Shown: one piece after another, positions 35,975 through 46,305 of the stretch
How positions within the stretch are numbered: the first letter of the stretch is position 1
Layout of the letters: every line of letters begins with the position of its first letter
Assembly: GCF_019649055.1 (NCBI RefSeq)
Contig: NW_026570338.1
Span: forward strand, 350,483 to 414,482
Origin: Paramacrobiotus metropolitanus
Lineage: Eukaryota; Tardigrada; Eutardigrada; Parachela; Macrobiotidae
Length of the DNA stretch: 64,000 nt
Reading direction: 5' to 3'
Notes under the pieces: model-generated
What the model saw: the letters and a program-made list of their open reading frames with translations, nothing else
Database searches by the model: none
What the model was told of the DNA's origin: nothing
Program-made: the position numbers and the translations under genes

Positions 35975-36270
35975 CTTCCGGGAGGCGAACGACTGTTCAG
36001 GTGGAAAAAGATGCGAGGTCACGAGGCCGCTGTGATATTGATTACCAGAAGTGAGAAACACCAGTTCACTGTGCGGCCACATCTGAGGCCTTAATTGCAG
36101 AACGTCCCGTACGAAAGGAGAAAAACCCCAAACTAAAAATCACGTTTAGAAACAGAATGGGCAACTGCCGATAAATTTGCACAATAGTCATGCTGCGCTC
36201 TTGGTATGCTGGTCAGAAGAGAAAGCCACAACATGACTAACCGCTCAGACAACATTCATCCGCTTTAATA
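35975..36270 (+). repeat. dispersed repeat, partner of 24.42-24.94 kb
   Basis: See 24420-25060. It starts CGAACGACTGTTCAGG and ends ACATTCATCCGCTT. Confidence 0.55.
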
Positions 36271-36309
36271 CACTGTGTCGCCGGGTAGATTCCAACCTGG
36301 TCGGCGTTT

Positions 36310-36391
36310 AATACCATTACCAAATACCAAGCATGGAAGACGGCGCGCAGGCCATTATGCAGGTGGGTTACCTCGCCAGGAGGAGCAACTG
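36310..36391 (+). pseudogene. third, degraded relic of the duplicated UNC80-like exon
   Basis: GAAGACGGCGCGCAGGCCAT at 36336 matches the start of exon 27987-28190, and GCCAGGAGGAGCAAC at 36375 matches its last codons. The middle, about 120 bases, is missing. Not functional. Confidence 0.7.
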
Positions 36392-36399
36392 AACTGATA

Positions 36400-37425
36400 A
36401 ACTAATCTGCAAAACGCAGCATCACGATTGCGATGCGCAGTGTCCAAATGTTTGGTTTCATTAGCCAAGCCCGAGTATACTAGTCTACTGTAACGTGCTC
36501 GTAGATTGCTGCAGAGCCCGCAATGGTGAGGCAGTTGTTAACACGTATGGTCAGCAGAGGCCAACATTTGCCCTGCGGCGCTTCATAGATGTACGGATAC
36601 TGTCGTCTTCCGCTTGACTACAGATACACATAACATGCAAGTTTAAATCGATCATCTACCAGTAGAGTCTTCAGTCTATTGCACTCCGCAGCTATGTTCT
36701 GTATGTACACTGTTCAGCAACTACCATACATTATTATATAATTACAGTATGAAGTTCCCTACGCTGATTTAGCAGCGCAGTGAACCTGACAGACTTAATA
36801 ATCATTATAATTCTTTTTGCAATTCGGTGATAGTAATAATGATTGTTTTTAAAAAAAATCGTTCGTTATTAAATCTCATGTTTGAAATTCACAAGGCGAT
36901 TAGAAGTTGGATGATTGCTGCTTTTTATGCTGGCGCGCCAGTAATTCTCATTACGTAAGTCTGTCAGGGTTCTTACAATATATCTTTCACTTTCACTAAG
37001 TGTTAAGAAAGAAATATTAATTATTTACAGTTATGCCCCACATATATAACGGCTGTGGCCTGTAGTAGGCCACTGCGTATTGTGGACCGTGGTTACGGCT
37101 TTTGCGCCCTTTCTCCAGATTTTTAGAAATAATTCACACCGAAGAGGCAATGATATTCTATACATTTTTAAGCTTCAGTGCGTATCACTCTTAGTCGGTT
37201 CCTTAGAATTTAAACGCATTTAAGTCGTATTAAAGCTGTCCGATTTTTTATAACATTTTCCTCCAAACACCAGAAAACTCAGGCCCCAGCTGCATGCCAT
37301 TTGGACGCGGTGTGCATGCCTTTTGGACGTCGGAGTTTTTATTAAAATCGTTAACTGGACGTATCTACAGATAAATGACCCGTTTTAAACTAATACTGTT
37401 CTGTATTTTCTCAGAGGCTTCAGAA
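36400..37425. other. stretch without a visible gene
   Basis: No family-like frame and no strong repeat; AT-rich with short inverted words only. Confidence 0.4.
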
Positions 37426-37429
37426 TAAA

Positions 37430-39732
37430 ATGGTTCAGACGTCAACGCCTCCGTATGAGCGGCTCCTGTTTGATGCGCAGCAAATGAGCTATCAGAATAC
37501 TGTCGTCGTTCAAAATGCTGGCGACGATGCGTACTGGCTGGGAAATATTCAGAATATTATCTCCGGGAGACTACGCCCTCATCCATTTCGGATCCATCCA
37601 GGTCAAACCAAGCTGGATCCATGCGAGCCGCGAGTGGCCCTTGCCCTTCATCAAGGACCCTGACGAACACGCTTTTCTTCTCGACATGCCGGTATTTGCA
37701 GCCCTCCGCGACGAAAACGACGGACCATTTCGCTTCCGTCCGGCCGTTATAACAAATCTGGTTACGGCATGCCAATCCTGCCAGATTATTTACGTTAAAA
37801 CGGAGATTGGCAAAACGGACAGCGTTTCACTCAAGGCTCGCGAGGAACTGGTGGACAAATGCCAAATCGTAGTCCAGCTTCCGGTCAGCGAGCAACCACT
37901 GCTGTGCCGCGTCGACGGGCTGATGTACCGGAAACTCTTCATTCCCTTTGACAAAGCGCAATATATTTTTAGCGACGCCTCCGATCGATCGAGGGTCATC
38001 AAGCATTTTCGCGATACGATGAAACGCGATGCGCGACTGTTCGCTTTATCGGATTGCTGTCGATTCCATCTTCGAATTCAACGCGATGGATGCATGTTCG
38101 TGGTCATCAGTTTATCGGCAGATTTCGAGACGGCGCAGTGGATGGCTACATCACTGTCGCAAATGCTGCTGACCCATCTAGACACCCAAGCTGACCTGCC
38201 GCCGTTTTTCAAAACCGATCTTAGCGACAATAAAGAGCTCTTCTATGAATCCGGTAATTTAGTTTCGGAACACAACATCATGTTGCCAATTTAGTATTCG
38301 TTGACAGAACAGCACAGTATAAAACAGTATTTACGTGCCGGTTTGCTTTCAACGAAATTCCGGGAGTGGTACCTGGCCTGAACTGGTTTCTGTAAAAAAG
38401 AAACAACGAACTATATCTGGTAGTTTATATAGCATTCTAGGAGTATTTATAAAGACTTTCATAAAATACTGGTATATACTGTATAATTATGGATCCCATT
38501 GTTACCTACCTACTGTAATATACATAATAACTTATGCTGCATTACGCACTGACTTCTACTGGTCTCAATAATAATGTCATTCTCTTCTTGCAGACCTAAA
38601 AACGGACCGGCTGAACGAAGGCGCCTCTTTTAATAATCTTCCGCCCATCCTTTTGAGTGAAATCTTTTCTTTTTTAGATCTGCATTTATGTGCAAAGATT
38701 AAAAGGTAAAGAGCTTCGCAACCGCCTTCACTGCGTAGTGCGCATCTAGCTTGGCACATCCAACCAGATTTAAAAGGACAGCAACCGTACTTTATAGTGT
38801 ATGTAGTGTTAGATTTTTAAGTCAAGGCTTATACGGTGACACGAATGTAGGACTCTTCTTTCATATAATAATGCATACGTTCGTAGCGGCGAAGATCGAG
38901 CACTGGTTACTAACGCAGCGTTTGTTTTATTGACATTAATTTGTGACTTCATGTTATCACAGAGTGTGTGCTTTGTGGCAGCAACTCCTAAGCACTCGTC
39001 GCGCAACCGAGGACATCGAAGTCTGTTTGGAAACATGTACCAAAGAAACGAAATCCGATAACTTCAACTGCTTCAAAGGAGCGTCTCTTCTGAACCGTAC
39101 CGTCTGCTCAACGACAAAGAGCCTGACTATACTGAAACCTTTCGCAAACAAATACTTTTGTGTGATTTGTTGGAAGCCATGCAGATCCAGTTGCCTACAT
39201 TAATTTTTAAAGATTATTCTATTACCCACCCCGGTAACCCATATGGATATCCTTGGTTGTCAAACCCTGAGGACAAAACGTTTTACGCGAACCATGGTGC
39301 AACAATATGGTTATTTTTTTACCAGAACAGCAGGCAACGCATCATGTTGCACAACTGGAAACTGAAGAACATTTTTGGACCGGCCCTGTATCAGATATTT
39401 TTTAATCCTTATGTAACGAAGCTCAAACTTCTGCCGGCGGATGAAGTTAAGTGGTTGAAAGCTGTCACCCCCGAGTCGAGGTTCGACGTGCTGGAGATTG
39501 ATAAAATCCAAATCACCATTCCGAAGCTGGTTTTTGACTGCAGCCAAAATTTTGAGAGTGTGGCCAGCAAATACATGGGCGTTGGACAATAATTTCCCAC
39601 CGGTTGCGGACGAAGTTTACGCAACGGTCAAGGCTGTCCATGCACGATGGGTGCAGACACTCGCTTACCCGCACGAATGGGAAAGTATTCGGGCATGTCT
39701 AACAGTGTACGTTTATTTTCAGATTGCAGGGT
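37430..39732 (+). CDS. F-box protein with an N-terminal Tudor-like module
   Basis: The first exon (37430 to about 38291) codes an N-terminal part with a Tudor/Agenet-like pattern (YWLGNIQNI..GDYALIHF, then WI...REWPLPF), followed by about 170 residues I do not recognise. Exon 38594-38705 holds an F-box (LPPILLSEIFSFLDLHLCAK), the Skp1-binding motif of SCF ubiquitin ligases. Its donor AG|GTAAAG joins in phase to exon 38963 onward (VCALWQQLL), the usual F-box end. The rest (to 39732) shows no LRR, WD40 or Kelch repeats. Frame breaks near 37571 (one extra A after GGG), about 39085 and about 39590 interrupt the text but similar-quality protein continues in the next frame each time. Likely a substrate adaptor; the target is unknown. 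Confidence 0.6.
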
Positions 39733-40061
39733 GATTAATTTCGGTGTGCTTAATCCAGCTTTGAAACAGCACAACAAAAATATCTGCGTCAGTATTAACA
39801 GTGCAGGAAATGGTATTGTTTCTTCACAGGTTTAGCGGATTTCACGAAGACGGACAACGAGATCATGGAAAGAGTTGATCTTAGACTTCTGACGTGGACA
39901 AGCTGAGCAGAATGGCTCTGCTTGGATTCAACGAGATGTTTCACGTGTGATAGCTGTGCTGTAGTATAAATAGCATTGCGTAGTGTTTTCACAAAAAGAG
40001 TCAAACGACCACGCTCTAAAGCCGTCAGCCGTTTTCGTAGTGAAAAGTAGTGACAACGGCC

Positions 40062-40120
40062 TTGTGTAGGGTAATGTAGCGGCATTAGCATTCGCCTAAA
40101 TCAGCTGTTCGAAACCAAAC
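40062..40120 (+). repeat. tRNA-derived short element with good A and B boxes
   Basis: A-box-like TAGGGTAATGTAGCGG at 40067-40082 and a clean B box GTTCGAAACC at 40107-40116, at normal tRNA spacing. The anticodon arm is not clear and there is no CCA-proximal stem, so I call it a SINE-like or decayed tRNA sequence. Confidence 0.5.
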
Positions 40121-40489
40121 TTTTGTTACTGGATGCTGACAGTGAAGGGAACAATTTTAATTAAATCTTAATTACAGTACAGTTGAGTTAACGATGTGAT
40201 TGAATTTCCTTAGAGTGTATCATTTCGTATTAAGAATTATCACGATATAGTGTAGTGATCATTAAGAGATAATTCTTACGATGTAAAGGAATTCTGATGA
40301 TGTAACAGCGAGGTCATCCGGTGTCAGGCGAAGTACCTGCCTACTTTGAAGCCAACGTTCTGCTATAGATACACAATCTGATGTTTCTAAAGCGCAGATG
40401 GAGAGATGTCTCTGCTGAAGCACGAGTAAATATCAATTTGTATAGACTCGTAACACTTTCTTTAATTAATTTGGCGTTACTGGAATTTA

Positions 40490-40800
40490 ACTGGACAGCC
40501 GATTATAATTATTGACGCGCTCTATTCCCGGTGTACCGTTTGTATAACGGGAGTATCCCGGACCTTCGTTCCGCATTCCGCAACTAGTGATTTTTATTCA
40601 TTTAGATTCATGCATTCCTTTTTTTCTCGACGCCGGTTAATCGGTGGTGTGTCGGTTGCCATTTTTTTCGATATACGTGCAGCGTATACTGGTCTTTATT
40701 GATCGGCCGAGATGTGTGTTTGCTCCAGCGAATACTTCTCGACAGGAAAAGGGAGAGTAAGACAATTAAATAATTAATCATCGCCTCGGCTTGCGGCTCA
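40490..40800 (+). repeat. dispersed repeat, second copy of 35.28-35.80 kb
   Basis: Diverged copy of the sequence that follows the UNC80-like gene; see 35280-35800. Confidence 0.55.
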
Positions 40801-41263
40801 TTCAACCAGGAAATATGGTAACCACAGGCTCGCAGATCAGAGAGAGAGAGAAAATCCCTGATTTGTGGGCGGTTTAGTTCCGCGTTATTTGCGCTCATGA
40901 GGATGACGGACAGGAGTGGTGTAATTAAATATTGACGCACTGTAAAGCGGCAGATTCAACGCCGCTTCCGTATCTACAATTTAAGCCGTTCTTTTACAAA
41001 TCCTCGACGCACTTCCTGTGTTTCTTATCCATAATTCGCCGCCGAGTTTTTCTCCAGTTAATGTAATAAAAAATATTATCATACCGGCACCTTTGCTTGA
41101 TAACTTTCCCGGAAGCTGTGGTATTTGATTATCTCCCGAAATACAGTAATTCCATGAAGATGGCGAATTACGATTTGATTTGTATTTGCGGGTAATTTGT
41201 TTCCTAAGCTGTTGTCAACCTATCCTGAGTAATCCGCGCGCCCGGCTTTCCCCTATTCTCCAG

Positions 41264-41455
41264 CAACTGCAGACGCACACCGGCTACGCCGCCGCCCCGG
41301 CGGATGCGGGCTACAGTGACCTTTTAGTGGAGAACGACGGAGAAGTGCCCTTTCTGGCGCCACATCTGGATGCCGAACCGGCGCGTTATCTGCAGGAGAT
41401 GCAGCGGAAACGCGCCGAGGCCAGGCGGCTCGATTTCCGCACACAGGGATGGTAA
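41264..41455 (+). CDS. possible terminal exon of an unrecognised gene
   Basis: A strong acceptor (CTTTCCCCTATTCTCCAG) precedes an open frame of 63 codons ending in TGG TAA. The translation is hydrophilic, with an acidic centre and the end RLDFRTQGW, and shows codon use like the neighbouring real exons. No upstream exon could be linked, although the F-box gene lies about 1.5 kb to the left. Family unknown. Confidence 0.3.
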   Translation, partial: QLQTHTGYAAAPADAGYSDLLVENDGEVPFLAPHLDAEPARYLQEMQRKRAEARRLDFRTQGW

Positions 41456-42600
41456 TACACCGCGGACCATCTTTGTATCATCGTCCCGCTGTACAAAATA
41501 ATCATGGGATTTTTTAAAAATTTATACCGGACCAGTGCTTTTCGATAACACACTTCAATGCTCGAAAATAATCAATTTGTTTAATAATACAAAATGTGCT
41601 TATATGCACTGGGTTGGCATTATACGAGCAGCGAAGGATAGTTTACGTTTTTTTATAATTATTATCATATTACATAAAGCAAAGCGTACCTTGCGCCTCA
41701 TTGTAGCATCTCTGGATTTGACTGGCGTTTTGTGAAAGGATTTTTCAAACCGATTTGACAATCCTTTATATACGGTACATATTGGTTTTTCTGCAGAAGA
41801 TATACGAGTATATGTGACCTTTGTTATAATACCTATCCAAATACATGCCGCAATTTTGCCGTCTCTTCTGATCAAATAAACGATGTTATACTAGATTGAT
41901 TAAAGTGATGTTATTCATGTGTTTTATGGCGACGCAATATCGATGGTCGCTCTTGTTAATTTCTTTTTTAATGTGTCTTCGCGCGGTAGCGTGCTTGCTT
42001 TTTGGCATCGTTGCTAGCTTTTTCGATGGGATAAAGTTTGTATTAAAAATTCTCCCTCGATTAAACGGCGTCTGTTTTAGAGTACACCAAACTGCCAAAT
42101 GGACGGGCAAAATAACTGAACGATTTCGATACGATATATCTGTACATACAGAAATACATCGCGTTGCATGTATAATTATATACGCACAATCAGCTTACGT
42201 AAACTGTCAATAGACACCAGATTAATGAGAATCCGAATGATTCTACAAAATGCAACTAGATAACGTCTAGAGCAGCTTATATGTTGAGTTATTAAGAATC
42301 ATTTGCATTGTAAATCACAAAAGTATCGCACGTTATAATATTGTAAATATCCGGTTATAATACACAAATGATTATGTATGGAGCAAAACAGGTCCGCGTT
42401 GAATATGTTTATGGAAATGTGCTCTAGTTTCACTACCGTGTTTATTACGAGAGAAGAACAATTACATAGAACCAGGTGACTAAAGGGTACGTGTTCCGTG
42501 AAACTGCAGTGTTTCTCCTCGGCGCAGCATGCATTCCAAATGCCTGGGCGAACATTGCACAGCGCCAACTAGAAACCGGCTCGGAAAGGTCCCACTGCGA
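41456..42600. other. AT-rich intergenic stretch
   Basis: No convincing gene. One 105-codon plus-strand frame (41896-42213) has a hydrophobic start but no family resemblance or splice support. Confidence 0.4.
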
Positions 42601-42618
42601 ATGGCGGGATTACAAAAG

Positions 42619-42626
42619 TATAAAAG
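42619..42626 (+). promoter_or_regulatory. TATA box of secreted poly-Thr protein gene 1
   Basis: TATAAAAG lies 130 bases before the ATG. Similar boxes precede both paralogues. Confidence 0.65.
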
Positions 42627-42755
42627 CGGGCATGGAGCGTGATCACGGCACACGTTGCTGACGGCTGCTCTCCTTGGTGTCTTGTTGCTACAGTATTAAC
42701 TGTATAATCAGTTTATTGTTGTTGTAATTATTAGTAAATCTATAATAAAGTTACC

Positions 42756-43512
42756 ATGAAACTGTATCTTGTCCTGCTAGCGTTGGCCATGGTTTTATTG
42801 CGCGGTATGTACGAGTACTTATCACCCTATTTGCAATGCCCTGAATAAGTTTACATTAACTCTATTAGTAATTTATTTTAATTCTAATTTTGATTGGATG
42901 ACAAATTAGTAATTACTCTAAATTGCAGTTATAATTATTCAAGAATTTATGCACCATTGCTTGATCAATATTACATAACTCCATTGTATTATACTGTTGA
43001 TTGCTATATAGTCATCATGTAACGTTTCACAAATTCAGTTTGTTTCAGCACCACAATGTATACAATATACACGTATGTTTTCAATAAACTGTAATTCCGA
43101 TTAAATTAATGTCATTATAGAGACACCACGATGCTCGGCAGCCGTTGCCGCATCCGGTAAAGCGGCCACATCATCCAGCGATGAGGAAGTGGAGGACGAC
43201 GACACCGAACAGTCAGCAGCGCCGGCGCCCGCCCCAGCCCCGGCCCCCTCCGCCGGCAAGAAGCCCAGCGCGGACGGCGGCGACGACGATGACAGCGGCG
43301 GCTATGGACCGGTAAAGAAGACCCCGGCGCCCACCACGACCACCACTACAACGACAACCACCACGACGACGACCACCACCAAGAAGCCCTCCACGCCCAA
43401 GAAGCAGCGCCCGCCCGGCTACGATCTCATCAACACCGAGGTCACCGAAAGCACCTTTAAGCTGACGCGGCCGCCGGCTAAACGCGGCCGGACCGTCTTT
43501 GACAGGAGATAA
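42756..43512 (+). CDS. small secreted acidic poly-threonine protein, paralogue 1
   Basis: Two exons (42756-42804 and 43121-43512) joined by a phase-1 GTATGT/TATAG intron; 146 residues. Exon 1 is almost exactly a signal peptide (MKLYLVLLALAMVLLR). The mature part is low-complexity and should be disordered: an acidic/Ser block (SSSDEEVEDDD), an Ala-Pro run, a second acidic block ending DDDSGGYG, 16 threonines in a row, a basic Lys/Pro stretch, then the conserved tail PPGYDLINTEVTE ... GRTVFDRR. The Thr run is a likely O-glycosylation site. No known family comes to mind. First of three head-to-tail copies; AATAAA at 43630. An extracellular matrix, mucus or cuticle role is inference. Confidence 0.8.
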
Positions 43513-43629
43513 AGGCCACACTGGTGCATTAGTATTACTGTATCGTACCGTGCTATCATTTGCCGTTAGACAGTTTTACATGGCATAAGAACTTTGACCG
43601 TCGTAAAGAATTGAATTCGCCTTCAGTGT

Positions 43630-43635
43630 AATAAA
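43630..43635 (+). terminator. polyadenylation signal AATAAA
   Basis: 118 bases after the stop of paralogue 1. Confidence 0.6.
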
Positions 43636-43639
43636 GAAC

Positions 43640-44660
43640 CGGAAGGAAAGGAAAAATGAATTGAATAACTTAAAAAACTTGAGATTCGTCGTTTTATTTA
43701 ATCCACATTTCTAATCACTTTCGTAAAACTCACGGTGTTCGTTATTTACCCATACTTTTTGCACATTTAGTGCTTCTGGATATTTTCGTAAAATTGTAAG
43801 TGTCCATTTCACTGGCTTAGTGTTAGTCGAATTATACAAAAAGAAATAAAACTATTTTTTGCCGCATTAAACTAATTCAGTTGATGCTCTGGTGTGAAAC
43901 CGGTGATAGTATCCCTCGTACAGTACATTACTAAATTATACAGAATAATGCGGATGTCGTATTATTTGCATGCTTAATTGGTAAATTTGTCAATAATAAA
44001 ATTCGCTATGAATTTACTATGAAATGGCAGTCTTGATCTTATATAATCACCACCGTCTGCTTGATCGTTCTACGTATAAGTGGCATGAAGGGCCTTCCGG
44101 CGCTCAGACATTACTCGTTAAATTAACACGTCTGAATGGCACTGCATTAATGTTTAAGAGAAAATAATTATCTGAACCGCAGCCAGAAAAAAAGCGCTCT
44201 ATATTCATACAGCGGTTGATTCATATTTTGACACGGCCGTTCAACGCCAGCCAACCGGCATTCGTTCGACCTGGATACACGTAACATTTCCAGGTCAAGT
44301 TCCCGCTTTGATGCAGCGTATACTGTGCAGTTTTATACACGGTTATTTAACGCTTTATACAGCGTACATATATATTAGTACGCATACAGTAATTGCGGCA
44401 ATTATCATCACAATACGGAAACTGCTCAGACTAGAAGCCGCACTACTGTCTACCGTAGTACATACAACACTGCACTTCCGCAGTCTATTGTACAATTATT
44501 CACAAAAACACAAATCAGGAAATAGAATTTAGAAAACGGGGAAACGGAGAAATTTGCGGGAAAGGCAGACAAGCAAACAATTCATGTAAGAAGTTGGCCA
44601 ACGGAGAATCCAAACGGCCAACCCGGCAAATGCCGGCAGACAAAAATCAGTGAAACCTGT
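43640..44660. other. intergenic stretch between paralogues 1 and 2
   Basis: No gene seen. It probably carries the control DNA of paralogue 2. Confidence 0.4.
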
Positions 44661-44666
44661 CATGGG

Positions 44667-44674
44667 TATATAAA
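44667..44674 (+). promoter_or_regulatory. TATA box of secreted poly-Thr protein gene 2
   Basis: TATATAAA about 100 bases before the ATG at 44771. Confidence 0.65.
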
Positions 44675-44770
44675 AAATGGTTACTGAAAATCCGCAGAAA
44701 TCGACAAATTATTTCCCTTTCATTCTATTTGCTTTCTCCATTCTCCGTAGTCCGATACCAAAGCACAACC

Positions 44771-45635
44771 ATGAAGATCTATTTGGCACTTTTTGCTCTG
44801 TTCCTCTTCTTTTTATACGGTAAGCAGCGAGAATAAATTTGGCCAGTGCTTCGAACAGAAGGTACAGACGCATAAGTAAAGTGTAATTAAAACATTTTAA
44901 GCAAGTGCTAATTTTATAACAATTATTAAACGAAAAATTAAATAAGGTAATTAAATTGCTACTATTTATACCAACTTTTTGCAAGAGCAGTCCTGAGTAC
45001 TATGTAATTTAACAATTTTCCGAGTCTTAGCAAAATGCAACGGTTATTTTTCCAACCATAATCTTAGCACACGCTGTTTCCTATACGACGAGCATGGATG
45101 ATATATATAATTGTTACAGTTTTGCAAAAAGGTGGATTCTATTAATTTCGTATGGAAATGTGTAATTGATCTCAAGAACAAGAACGGTTGTTTAGTAAAG
45201 AACAATATTTATGTGTTATTTGCAGAAGTTCCTAGTGCCTCCTCGGCCAAATTAAACCCCCGCACCGCCAACCGTCACCCGCACCCAGCTCGCCCGGTCC
45301 GTCAAGCCAAGCCTGCCGCGGCGGACGATGAGGACGCCGGTGATGATGAGGAGGAAGCGGACCAGCCGGCCGCTAAACCGGTGTCGTCCAAGTCATCGGC
45401 CAAGGCCTCCGGAGCCTCGGTGAAAGTCAGTGGCAAGGCCAGCGCGTCGTCCAGCAGCAGCGATGACGACGGTGCGTCCGGTTACGCAAAACCCACGAAA
45501 CCAACTACCACCACGACCACCACCACCACGACGAAGAAACGACGCCCGGGCTACGAACTGGAGAACACCGGGGTCACCGAGGCTATCTTCCGGCCTAAGG
45601 TGCCCAAGGGACGTACCGCCTTCGACCGGAAGTAA
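44771..45635 (+). CDS. small secreted acidic poly-threonine protein, paralogue 2
   Basis: Exons 44771-44819 and 45226-45635 with the same phase-1 split after the signal peptide (MKIYLALFALFLFFLY); 152 residues. The order of blocks is as in paralogue 1: VRQAKPAAADDEDAGDDEEE acidic stretch, a Ser/Ala/Lys stretch, SSSDDDGASGY, ten threonines, then a basic RRPGYELENTGVTEAIFRPK tail ending GRTAFDRK. The tail is by far the best conserved part across the three copies, so it is the likely functional or binding element. No transmembrane segment follows the signal peptide. Confidence 0.82.
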
Positions 45636-46202
45636 AGAATGAATGAAATATTGTGTTATAACGTTCCTAAATAACCGAACGGAAAATTGTTGATGAATGT
45701 GTGTTAAATTGTTAACGTTCCTATACGACAGTTGTTACGTTGATCTTGTTAACGGCCACTTGTCCGTTCAGCAGAAAAAGCGCTATGTACCGATCGTTAA
45801 GTGTTTAACGAAGAGAAGCAAAAGAATTTTATGCACATGTACTGGATACGTTAATATTCATGCACGCTTACACAATTCTTTGCCGGTAATCACGCATTAC
45901 ACAATCTCTTGTGTATACACTGCATTAACCGTAGTTGTCGTTGTACGCATAGCAAGGAAGTAAGGGCTGTCGTTACACGGTGCTTATGCTCTTTTGAAAG
46001 CGTTTTACACGCTGGACACCCACACTTCCGCGGACCTCTCACAGTGCGCATGCATACAGAGAAAAAGAAGGAAATATAATTATAATAACTGTGCACTTAA
46101 CTAAGCTTTATTAAAATAAGCGGTAATAACGATTTGGCCAGTGGTTTATCCAGAAACTATATTACTTTTTGCCAGCATATAATGAGGTGCGAGAATCTAA
46201 GG

Positions 46203-46212
46203 TATATATAAG
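46203..46212 (+). promoter_or_regulatory. TATA box of secreted poly-Thr protein gene 3
   Basis: TATATATAAG about 100 bases before the ATG at 46306. Confidence 0.65.
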
Positions 46213-46305
46213 GTTAAGCCGCGACGTTTAGATATCAGATTAAGCATTTCTGCTCTCTTGTGATTTCTTCTAAAGTTCCTTCCGCTCAACCCTCAACCGC
46301 CAACC

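Noticed and set aside
40062-40120. A true tRNA gene
   Set aside because: A and B boxes are present, but I cannot draw an acceptor stem or anticodon loop.
41896-42213. 105-codon frame with hydrophobic N terminus
   Set aside because: No family resemblance, no exon signals, and an opposite frame is open over half of it.
43213-43521. Minus-strand frame over paralogue 1 (and a similar one at 46795-47070)
   Set aside because: Antisense of low-complexity Thr and Asp codons.
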